NCBI RefSeq assembly: GCF_037893015.1
Contig: NC_133658.1
Span: forward strand, 141,837,822 to 141,901,821
Direction of reading: 5' to 3'
Origin: Macrotis lagotis
Lineage: Eukaryota; Chordata; Mammalia; Peramelemorphia; Peramelidae
DNA: 64,000 nt
Shown here in pieces: positions 28,987 to 64,000 of the stretch. Under the pieces are notes generated by a model. The model saw only the letters and a list, made by a program, of their open reading frames with translations. It did not search any database and was not told where the DNA came from. Made by a program: the position numbers and the translations under genes. Every line of letters begins with the position of its first letter. Positions within the stretch are counted from its first letter, which is position 1.

Positions 28987-29589
28987 TTATGTTTACTCTT
29001 TTAACACATTTAATTTACATCATTGTATAGCATGGAAACAATGTAGAGACTATCAGACAGCTTTCTGTTGGGGGGGAAGGGAGGAGGCAATTGTAAAATT
29101 CAAAACCTTACAAAAATGATAGGTACATATTACTATTGTATATAATTAGAAAAGAAAATGTTAAAAAAAGATTTATAATTTTATTGCTCAGGTGTTTTAC
29201 TTTTGTCAAATCTAATTCCTTCCAAGGAGCAAGTACACAGTTGGAGGGGACTTTTTGGTAACAAGTTTTCCCCTATATTTTAATTCTTCATCAATTTATA
29301 GGTAGGAAAACATCTCAATAGGACATACGCTGAATGTCCTTCCTTAACAACCTTCACTCTGCAATGGGGTAAAACCAAAGACACCTCATAACTGCCTTTT
29401 CTCTGGTCAGTCTGAAAACAGGGCAGGCTCACGCCAGGGCTACTGCGAAACATCACATGGGATCAGCTTAGCTGACTCCCCACAAAACTCAACCTTTTTC
29501 CATTTTCCAGTAAAAGGTTAACACAGAAGGAGGGCTAGAAGTCCAAAAATTTTTCTGTTTCTAAAAATCTAGGTTCTAAAAAAAGGTTG

Positions 29590-29779
29590 TGCTTCTCACC
29601 TAAGGAACTCCATCCAATTTCCCAGTCTGGACAGTCTCCTAGCTGGCTCACTATAATGTAGCCACTGCCTACTTGAGTTCAGTTCTGCTTATGAGGAATC
29701 AGTATTCAGACTCAGGAAAACAAGGGTAGAAATAAAACAAAAATTTATTGAAAATTTTACAAGACATAGGAAGGGCTAG

Positions 29780-29852
<73 letters not shown>

Positions 29853-30200
29853 AAGAACAGCCAAGCAGTGTTGACTGGGCCACAGATCAGAAATGACTGG
29901 CAGCCCTGAGCTCTAGTCCAACCCAGGTTTTTATGCCTTACCTCTTATCCAGAGGGCAAGAGGTGAGCTCCCTTTCTCTTATTTGACCAGGAATTAGGTA
30001 GAGGGTAATGCCTAAGGAGATCAGGATACAAATTTTACAGTAAACAGTGAATCAATGGTACATCAAGAATGGGGGGGGGGGTTCTCCACCCAAGCAGTTT
30101 ACAATTGTTTCTGTTACCATTATAATTCTCTACTTCCAGTCAATTTATATCTCCACCCAATTTCAACATTCACAATTCTCTTCATCTTACCCCTTACCTT
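29590..30200 (-). mobile_element. LTR-like retroviral fossil, probably solo
   Basis: On the minus strand an AATAAA with flanking R/U5-like sequence lies at 29736-29756, upstream of which lies a U3-like region. A long GA microsatellite sits inside it. No coding region is seen beside it. The exact ends and family are uncertain. Confidence 0.4.
29782..29849. repeat. GA microsatellite
   Basis: About 34 uninterrupted GA units. Confidence 0.97.
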
Positions 30201-31100
30201 AATTAGAAATGTTTTTATATTCTAGTGAAAAAAAAAAGGTACAAATCTAGTTAAAATGTTTCTCTCACTAGGTACTTGACTGGAAATATAACAAAATGTA
30301 ATGTTTATTGAATTAAATTGAACTGAAAAAAAAGCTTAAAATTGATTATATTGAATTAGATTCTAAAAGGAGGGACAGAGTTGTAGGAGTATAGATTATT
30401 AGCCTGCTTAGTAGTTCTCAATTTTTCTATTAGTCATAGATCAATGTTTAAATGGGATGGGATTTCAGGGTTCACTTAATCCCTGATAAACTACCCAAAG
30501 GCCAAATTTAACCAATCAATGTCTTTTTTGCACATCCACTATCCCTAGGAGAGAAGTTCTAAAAATAATGCGACAACCCCAAAGCTTTTAGGTAGTCATG
30601 CAGAGAGGGTATATATGGGGGAGTGATACAGAGACATATGTCTTCACAGAACTTATACTGAGTATATACATCAGGGAGTATATACAGAGGGAGCATACAG
30701 TATACAGTATACAAAAAAATACAAGGCAATTTTGAAAGAGAGGGCATTAAGAGTTAGGGCAAACTGAGGAAGAGGAGCCCAGGAAAGGCATCATGTAGAA
30801 GACTGAGTTGAGTCTTAAAAAAACAAAGAATTTCAAGAAGTGAAGTTGAGAGCAATAGTGTAAAAAATATTGGACATCTAAAAGTCTAATCCTAGCTCTG
30901 ACAATATCTACCTGGAGAATACTCTCTGGGCCTCAATTTACTAATGTATAAAATAAGGAAGGTAGTTTAGCTAATTATTAATGGCATTTCCATTTCTGCT
31001 GCTGAGAATGTAACCTCCCCACTATTACAAAAACAAAATATACTCTGGGAGTATATATAAGGAGATTACCTTAGAAGAATTAGGATGAGTAGTGACATGA
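30201..31100. other. Intergenic stretch, no gene seen
   Basis: A MIR-like relic lies at about 30855-30990. Otherwise no recognisable features; short open frames lack domains. Confidence 0.5.
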
Positions 31101-31109
31101 CTTATAGGT

Positions 31110-31205
31110 TCCTAGATCTACATAGAACTGGTAGGGGTCTTTTATAGATCTTCAACCCTAACCTGTCATTTTATAGAAGAAACAAATGAGACCCAAAGGG
31201 AATGA
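31110..31205 (+). repeat. Ancient L3/MIR-like fragment
   Basis: 'acctgtcattttatagaag' and 'aatgagacccaaagggaat' form the common core; a Mar1-like SINE has landed at its end. Confidence 0.5.
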
Positions 31206-31207
31206 GT

Positions 31208-31400
31208 AACTCCCAAGGTTACACAGAGTTGTTGCTCAGTCAAGTTTGATTCTTTATGACCTGTATGGATTTTCTTAGCAAAGATAATGGAGTGTTTTGC
31301 CATTTCCTTCACCAGTTCAATTTGCAAATGAGGAATTGAGGTAAACAGAGTTAAGTGACTACTCCAGGGTCAGATTTGAACTTAGGAAGAGGAATCCTCT
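31208..31400 (-). mobile_element. Mar1-like SINE
   Basis: Antisense copy that opens with the RTE-type tail (gttgttgctcagtcaagttt) and 'ggattttcttagcaaagata', then runs into the 'gtcagatttgaacttagga' head. Confidence 0.85.
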
Positions 31401-31424
31401 TGATACAGGAGAAAATGTAGGCAG

Positions 31425-31900
31425 TTAAAAGTTTCAGGGTTCTGGCAATCACGAAATAATTCATTTCAAAGACTGACTCTGACCCAGAAGAATTCATGGA
31501 CAAAAGGATTTATTTAACTTGTTGGGGTTAGCAGGAGCTAAATGATAGTTAAGAGTAAAGGCAGTCAGAAGCTACTTATCCTCTAGGGGATCAGTATCAG
31601 TAACAATGTCCAAAAGATCTGTCTCCATGAAAGGATAAGTAGTGAGAAAAGTTATAGGAGGATGAGAGGCTACCTGGGGGATCACATTTCCTCGGGAACA
31701 GGTTAATTCCACAAAGGAAGATGAAAAACTCAAGTAAGTAGAGTATGAATTTTTAAAGAGGCATAGGTAGGTAATGGTTAGTATAGGGAATTATCCATAG
31801 GTAGACAATGGAAGGGTGGCTAGCTCAGAGAGTAGAAATGAAGTAATGAGAGATACTGAGTAACAGAGTTGCTAGCCAAAGATTACCATCCTAATACAAT
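31425..31900 (-). mobile_element. LTR fossil, minus strand
   Basis: Its U5/R end (31430-31560, minus strand) matches that at 33960-34080 on the plus strand, sharing TTCTTCTGGGTCAGAGTC and the surrounding 100 bases. The U3 end is not located precisely. Retroviral fossil, family not assigned. Confidence 0.55.
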
Positions 31901-32904
31901 GCTGTCTGATAAGTTGTTATCTCTTCTGGGATTTAAATAAGGGTAAAACAAGGTTTCTGACTTACTAATCATTTATCTTTCTGAGTTTTTAATTAACATA
32001 GAGAGAGATACCCACTGCTCTTGACTTCTTACCTAATGGCAAAAGTGACTATGAGGTGAAGACTGAATATTGTTTAAAAGGAAATCAGTCATTTCACCAG
32101 GAATATAGTTTGAGAAATCCTAGGAGTCTTTCTGCCAAGTTGAGAGACATTGGAAATGAGGAAAAAAAATTGGGAGAGGGAAGAGTGAGACTCCAATGTG
32201 TCTAAAATTTCAGTCCATTGACTGTTGACTCCTATAAGGAAATAAAAGGTAAGACTGAACTTTGTTTAAGACTTGAAATACTGCATTGTCTTTAGGGGTA
32301 CATATGGAGGGTGATTAATATTTCTCAACTGGAAAATCCTCACCAGGACACAATCCAGAGGTTCCTCATTCAGTTTAGATGTCCCTTTTGGGGCATGCCC
32401 TGGGTTCTAGTTCATGCTTGATCAGCATCCATAATGTGTTGAGAGTTCCAGAGCCACCCATATGTCTTCTAGCTTATCCCAAAGACCCCATGCTAAGTTG
32501 GGGTGTTTACCTATTAGGATCAGAATAGCTTTTTGGGACAATAAAGAATAAGAGAAAATGTTAAAGGTCTTGGTAGATGTTCCTCTTCTTTCTCTTCTTG
32601 AGAGAAGTCTGGGGGAAGCTCTGGGAAACTTTGCTGTTAATATACTCAATATTTATTCATTCTCTCCTATTCCTATTACTCAAAGATATACTTAATAGAA
32701 ATTAATAATGGAAAGCTGTCTGAATTTGTAGTTAGAAGACCTAAGTCTGATGCAGGGAATTGTGGACATAGAAGATAGTATGATTAGAAACAAATTTTGT
32801 GGAAGTAAAAAAATTGTTTGTACAAAGTGACTCCATTCCAGGATGGGAGTAGCCTTGGCTTGCTCCTCTTCCCTCCAGTTTCCAGTTTCCAGATACCTGA
32901 CCTT

Positions 32905-33131
32905 AGTCACTGATGGGTCAAGCTTACACTGGCATGACAGGAAATAACATATTGGACTTAGAGGTCATGTACCTTGGCCAGGAAGAACGAGTACATAGCT
33001 TGCCCATTGGAGAATCTCTGAGCCAGGTGCTATGCCACTCCTTAGTTCAAGCCACTCCAGATGGTGCTTTTAAGTCTGGAAGAGAAGCACTGGCTCTTCT
33101 CACTCTTCTTGACCCTACCTTCACCTTGAAA

Positions 33132-33220
<89 letters not shown>

Positions 33221-33360
33221 TTTCACTCAAACCTCATCTAACCTCTAGGAGAAAAGATTTTTAAATTGTACTTTTTGTAAGCCTTCTATAATAAATCCTG
33301 AGGAGTTTTAAATCCCAGGCATGTGAATTCATTGACTATTCAGGATCTCTCAGTCTTTAA
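32905..33360 (+). mobile_element. Possible LTR fossil with TGG-type primer-site-like sequence
   Basis: AATAAA near 33290 and a following TGGTGACCCCC stretch at 33361 resemble an LTR end and the beginning of a tRNA primer-binding site. The CT/CA microsatellite lies within. No internal genes recognised; weak evidence. Confidence 0.35.
33135..33220. repeat. Compound CT/CA microsatellite
   Basis: (CT) to 33174, then (CA) to 33220. Confidence 0.95.
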
Positions 33361-33599
33361 TTGGTGACCCCCAAATTCATCCACAGAAATTCCTACTTAA
33401 CTCAACTGCTTCCTAGCTAGCTGACCCTATGTAGTAGAGGAATATCGGACAGAGAAATAAGTTCTTTAATTAATCTGTTCCCTTTGCCCTGACCATGTAT
33501 CTTACATTAACACTGACCCCAATTCCATTGTCCAAGCTACTTTTAGTAAAGGACCTTGCCCTTCACTGGCAAGGACTCACAATAATTCCTGGTCCTCAG

Positions 33600-34082
33600 G
33601 TTGAGGACAAACCCCTATCAGCAAAACAATAGATGCCCTAGCCTGAAAGGATTTAAGTCTTTGAGCTACTGTCCTTCAACATCTTTGCTTTTTGAGCTAC
33701 ACTCCTCATCTACATATCCTCATTACCTCATCTCTACTGTCCCATCAATGTAAACCTAATTGCCTCATCTTCTTGCCCCTTTCAAAGCTCAGTCATTCCT
33801 CAGTTGCTATGCTTGTCTTCCTTTGGGAAGCAAGCTTGCTCTTGGGGAATTTGATGCTCCAGATAAACTCAGGCTTCTATACCCGCCTCTTTATATTATT
33901 TATTCTTTGATGACAGTGACCGCAGTAGCTCTTGCTGTTGCAGCTAGTAATCATTTTCCCTTAGCTTCTGCTAACCTTAGCAATACTTAAAATAAACCTT
34001 TTTTGACTCTAAGTTCTTCTGGGTCAGAGTCTATCTTTTAAGTGAATTCTTTCATGTTGGTTTGAATCCCTGAAACATTCAA
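33600..34082 (+). mobile_element. LTR fossil, plus strand
   Basis: Ends with an AATAAA at 33991, the shared TTCTTCTGGGTCAGAGTC motif and a CTGAAACATTCA end. It is related to the LTR at 31425 but in opposite orientation, so these are two insertions or a rearranged pair. The left boundary is uncertain. Confidence 0.5.
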
Positions 34083-34903
34083 CTGGCCACTTTTACTGGC
34101 AAATACTTGGACAAATGATTTTCAGTGTCTCTGTTTCTTCTTCTGTGAAATGAGGGGGCAGGGCTACTTTCACCTCTTAGATCAAGGATCCTATGAATGA
34201 CATTATTAGGGTTCAAATTTTCTAAATCACCACTGAGTCTAAAATGGTGATGCTTGATAGCCATAATCAGGTCCCTGGGAAGACCTGACACAGCATAAAC
34301 TCTAGTGATATTTGACAATGAGAAAGAGGTCAGCAAGTGAATTTTCTAAGTAACACTGAGGTCATATTGTATAATGAAAAAGTGCTTTACTCAAAGTCCA
34401 GGGGCCTCTCTTCAAGTCCTTCTTCCCATAGTAGTTATGTTACCGCATGTGAGTCTCTTCTTTTTGGGACTCAAATTTTTTATCTGTAAAAATGGAAATA
34501 ATAATATGAGAATGGAGGAAAGAACTTTGTAGACAGTCACATGCAATGGAAATGAGAACTGTGAATGAAGCTATCCTGATAGGGTTCCTTAGTCAAGATT
34601 CTCCAGGGTCATATGATCCTACATGTTGGAGGGACCTCAGAGATCATCAATGCCTTTTATTCTACAGAGGAGACAAATGAGGCCCAGAAAAAAGAGAAGA
34701 GATTTGACCAAGAGCCCACATATTTTAAGTGACTAAGTAGAAATTCCAACTCACACCTACAGATTCCAAATCCATGACTTACTCATAAATTACAGTAAGA
34801 GAAAATGCTTTAATACTTAGTGCTAGTTGAAGGGGGAAAAAAGAGTTTGTATTCTTTGCTTGTTGGTGAGGGGGTAGGTCTGGGTGTTATTTGTTTATTT
34901 TGA

Positions 34904-34958
<55 letters not shown>

Positions 34959-35100
34959 TGTTTTATCAGTAACCTTGAATTGTTTACTTTACCAATGGGA
35001 TCAGAGAGTCCAGAACCTGATCCCAGGACAATGTTCTCCCAAATTCTTGGGAAATGACTGCATTAGCCAAGCAAGGTTTTTTATTTACAACTGCGTTGGT
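34083..35100. other. Sequence upstream of IDO2 exon 1
   Basis: MIR/L3-like relics at about 34370-34740 and a TG microsatellite. No clear TATA box was found close to 35149, so the IDO2 promoter position is open. Confidence 0.5.
34905..34961. repeat. TG microsatellite
   Basis: About 27 TG units with one TATG interruption, some 190 bases upstream of IDO2 exon 1. Confidence 0.95.
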
Positions 35101-35148
35101 CTAGGCACTTAAGGGAACAAAAGAAAGGTTTCATATTTTGGGGTTTCC

Positions 35149-61250
<26,102 letters not shown>

Positions 61251-61257
61251 AATAGGT

Positions 61258-61510
61258 ACCTAGTGGGTGCAGTGGATGCAGCATCAGGTCTGGAGTCAAG
61301 ATCTGAGTTCAAATGTGACCTCAGACACATTCTAAATATGTGATCCTGGACAAGTCGTCTCATTCCTATTTGCCTTAGTTTCATATCTGTAAAACTGTGA
61401 CACACTGGAGAAGGAAGTAGCAACCCCCTTCAGTATCCTTGCCAAGAAAATCCCATGGATAAGTCCATGAGGTTGTGAAGTATCAGACTTGACTGAATGA
61501 ATGAATAAGC
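61258..61510 (+). mobile_element. Mar1-like SINE
   Basis: Head 'ctagtgggtgcagtggatgc', core 'gtgatcctggacaagtcgtc', tail 'tatccttgccaagaaaatcc' and 'tatcagacttgactgaatga'. Confidence 0.9.
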
Positions 61511-61574
61511 AACTTTCAAACAACTCCTCTAATATAACCAATATTGTCTTTTTTGACCTCAATAGATTTCCTTC

Positions 61575-62215
61575 TTTTGTTGTTGATTTCTTTTTAAAAA
61601 TTGTTATTTTTTTCAATTACATATAAAGTTAATTTTTAACATTCATTTTTGGAAAGTTTTCTCCCTCCCATGTTCCCCCTCCTCCCTTCCTAGGATAAGA
61701 AATAATCTGATATAGGTTATATACGTTCACAATCATATTATGCGTATTTTCATATTGGTTATTCTGTGAAAGAAGAATTGGAACAAGAGAAAAAAATGAG
61801 AAAATTTTTTTTAAAAAAGTAAAAATAAAATGCTTTGATCTGTATTCAAATTCCATCATGCTTTGGATGTGGATGACCTTTTCCATTACAAATATTTTAG
61901 AATTGTCTTTGATCACTGTATTGCTGAGAAGAGCTAAGTCTATCATAGTGGATCATTATATGATATTGCTGTTATTATGTACAAGCTTGGTTCTGAACAC
62001 TTCACTAGGCATCACTAAATGCTAGTCTCTCTAGGTTTTTCTAAAATCTATTTGCTCAAAATTTCTTATAGAAAATAATATCTCATACTTCATATACCAT
62101 AACTTGATCAGCTAATACTCAATTAATGGGCCTCCTCTATATTTCCAATTCTTCACCAACACCAAGAGCTGCTATGAATATTTTTCTACATGTGGAACCC
62201 TACAATTTGCTTTTC
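61575..62215 (-). mobile_element. L1 3' UTR
   Basis: Antisense: 'ttcaattacatataaagtta', 'ctgatataggttatatacgt', 'tgtattgctgagaagagcta' and 'actcaattaatgggcctcct'. It abuts the HAL1-like copy to its right. Confidence 0.85.
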
Positions 62216-62224
62216 CTTTCTTTA

Positions 62225-64000
62225 CTTTTTTCTTTTCATATATTTTCTTTTTAAATTTATTTTATATTTTACAATAATCTTGCTATAAGAGTAAACATAC
62301 CCCCCCCAAAAAAGATGAGAAACCTCAAGAATAGTGAGAAAGAAAAAAATGTACTCCAGTCTGTGTTCAGATTCCAATGGCTCTGTTTCTGGGATGAGTG
62401 GCCTACTTTGTATATATAAAGTCCACCAAAGAAGATGCTTTGATATTTTTTCCACAGTTGCTATTACTAGCTGTATTTTACTCTACTGTATTCCTCCCCA
62501 CTCTCATTTATTATATCCTCTCTCTCCTTTCACCCCGTCCTTGTTCAAAAGTGCATTGTATCTGAGTACCCTCTCCCACAATCTTCCCTCTCTTCTATCA
62601 TCTACTCCCCCTTCCCTCCCCCCTATTCCCCCTTATCCCATCCCTTTCCTCTCATTTTTCTCTAGGGTACGATAGATTTCTATACCCTATTGTGTATGTT
62701 ATTTCCTCTCTGAGACATTTCTGATGAGAATGAAGGCTCAATCATTCCTCCTCATCTTCCTCCATTCTACTCCATTGGAAAAGCTTTTTCTTGACTCTCA
62801 TATGAAATATCTTAACTCCTTCTTCCTCTCCTTTCTTTTTATCCCAGTACTTTCCTTTTTCATCCATTGACTCCATCTTTTAATTATACCATTATATTCA
62901 ATTCCTTCTTGTGTCATATATATGTAATATTTTCCTTCTAAATGCTCTTGTAAATTAAAAAGCTCATATGAGTTATCAATATCTTCATTAAATTTCATTA
63001 AGTTACTCATAATTAGGCCTGCTTACTGCTTATCCATCCCCCTATGGTTCCCTGAGTCCTGTATTTGGAGATCAAACTTTCTGTTCAGCTCTGGTTGTTT
63101 CGATAGGAAAGTTTGAGAGTCCTCTGTTTCATTGAAAGTCTATCTTTTCCCCTGAAAGAGGTTGTTCAGTTTTACTGGGTAGTTGATTTTTGGCTGTAAA
63201 CCGAGATCTTTTGCCTTCCAGCATATCATATTCCAAGCCCTTTGAGCCCTTAATGTAGATACTGCTAGATCTTGTGTAATCCTGACAATAGAGCCACAGT
63301 ACTGAATTGTTTGTTTCTGGCAGCTTTTAGTATTTTCTCTTTGACCTGGAAGTTTTGGAATTTGGCTATAATATTCCTGGAAAATTTCTTTTGGGATCTT
63401 TTTCAGGAGGTGATCAGTGAATTCCCTCAATTTCTATTTTACCCTCTGCTTCTAGGATCTCAGGAAAATTTTGCTGTATTATTTCTTGAAAAATGAAGTC
63501 TAGGCTCTTTTTCTGATCATGACTTTCAGGTAGCTCAATCATTTTTAAATTATCTCTTTTGGATCTGTTTTCAAGGTCAGTTGTTTTTCCAACGAGATAT
63601 TTCACATTTTCTTCTAATTTTTTTTGATAGAGTTTATTTCTTCCTGATTTCTTGCAAAGTAATTGGCTTCCTTTAGTTCCATTCTACAATTGAAGGAGTT
63701 ATTTTCTTCATAGTGCTTTTTTATCTCCTTTTGCAGCTGGCCAATTCTGCTTTGTAAGGCATTCTTCTCCTCATTTGCCTTTTGTGTTTCTTTTGTCATT
63801 TGGCCTAAACTGGTTTTTAATTTATCATTCTTTTTCAGTATTTTTTTTATATTTCTTTTACCAAGCTGCTGTTTTGATTTTCATGATTTATCTCCATTGC
63901 TCTCATTTCTCCTCCCAATTTTTCCTCTAACTCATTTAATTGTTTTTCAAAGTCTTTTTGAGTTCATCCATAGCTTGAGCCCATTTTCTATTTCTCTTGG
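62225..64000 (-). mobile_element. HAL1-like element, third copy, cut by window end
   Basis: Antisense 3' UTR with C-run (62301-62308) runs into ORF1 remains from about 63050. On the minus strand the C-terminal QPKINYPVKLNNLFQGK part and the LENRSKRDNLKMIELPE part are readable. Again ORF1 joins the 3' UTR directly. The 5' end is beyond 64000. Confidence 0.88.

Larger units (their letters stand above)
26398..29166 (+). mobile_element. Full-length HAL1-like element (L1 5' UTR, ORF1 remains, 3' UTR, no ORF2)
   Basis: Begins with the L1-type 5' end 'ggggggcggagccaagatg' and carries a 5' UTR to about 27050. A diverged ORF1 (27110-28250) encodes a coiled coil and the LENRSRRNNFKIIEI motif typical of the L1 ORF1p RNA-binding core. 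A 3' UTR of about 0.9 kb follows, with a G-run at 28967-28986. Total 2769 bases, and ORF2 is absent. The 17-base duplication AAAGATTTATAATTTTA (26381-26397 and 29167-29183) proves it inserted as one piece. ORF1 is interrupted by stops and by a SINE at 27684. Confidence 0.9.

Noticed and set aside
32422-32649. Minus-strand open frame near the LTR fossils, possibly viral
   Set aside because: No motif of a retroviral protein could be recognised, so no viral gene is claimed.

Overview
The window looks like marsupial nuclear DNA. It is AT-rich, its genes are split by introns, and it is packed with interspersed repeats. The commonest repeat is a tRNA-headed SINE resembling WSINE1. Beside it are Mar1-like SINEs with an RTE-type tail, marsupial-type L1 and ORF1-only 'half-L1' (HAL1-like) elements, and old L2, L3/CR1 and MIR relics. 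The density of WSINE1-like copies leans towards an Australasian (perhaps dasyurid) marsupial, but sequence alone cannot settle the species.

Two host genes are present, both on the plus strand and head to tail: indoleamine 2,3-dioxygenase 1 (IDO1, coding 4648-22253, all ten coding exons found, 398 residues) and the start of IDO2 (coding exons 1-4 at 35149-58415; the rest lies beyond the window). Both encode heme dioxygenases that open the indole ring of L-tryptophan, the first step of the kynurenine pathway. Every IDO1 exon junction keeps the reading frame, including a 15-base exon 5. The proximal heme histidine is at residue 346, as in human IDO1. A TATA box and an ISRE-like motif lie upstream of IDO1, fitting interferon control.

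Layout: 1-4550, intergenic, only old repeats seen. 4550-22750, IDO1 with promoter, introns and likely poly(A) signal. The introns carry a triple nest (SINE in L1 in L2), an L3/CR1 copy, L1 fragments, WSINE1-like insertions with clear target-site duplications, and a small hAT element with an 8-base duplication. 22800-35100, intergenic: an L1 3' end, an L1 ORF1 fragment, a full-length HAL1-like element with a 17-base target-site duplication, and LTR fossils. 35149-64000, IDO2 exons 1-4 spread over 23 kb, with introns full of L1, L2, SINEs, a probable solo LTR, a 700-base CT/CTGT tract just after exon 3, and two more HAL1-like copies.

Most interesting observations: (1) IDO1 here has phenylalanine where human IDO1 has the tyrosine of its first ITIM, while the second ITIM is kept; (2) three independent HAL1-like copies share one ORF1-plus-3'UTR layout without ORF2, one of them with an intact 5' end and a perfect target-site duplication. 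I found no new gene system; the novelty is in the gene variants and the transposon history.
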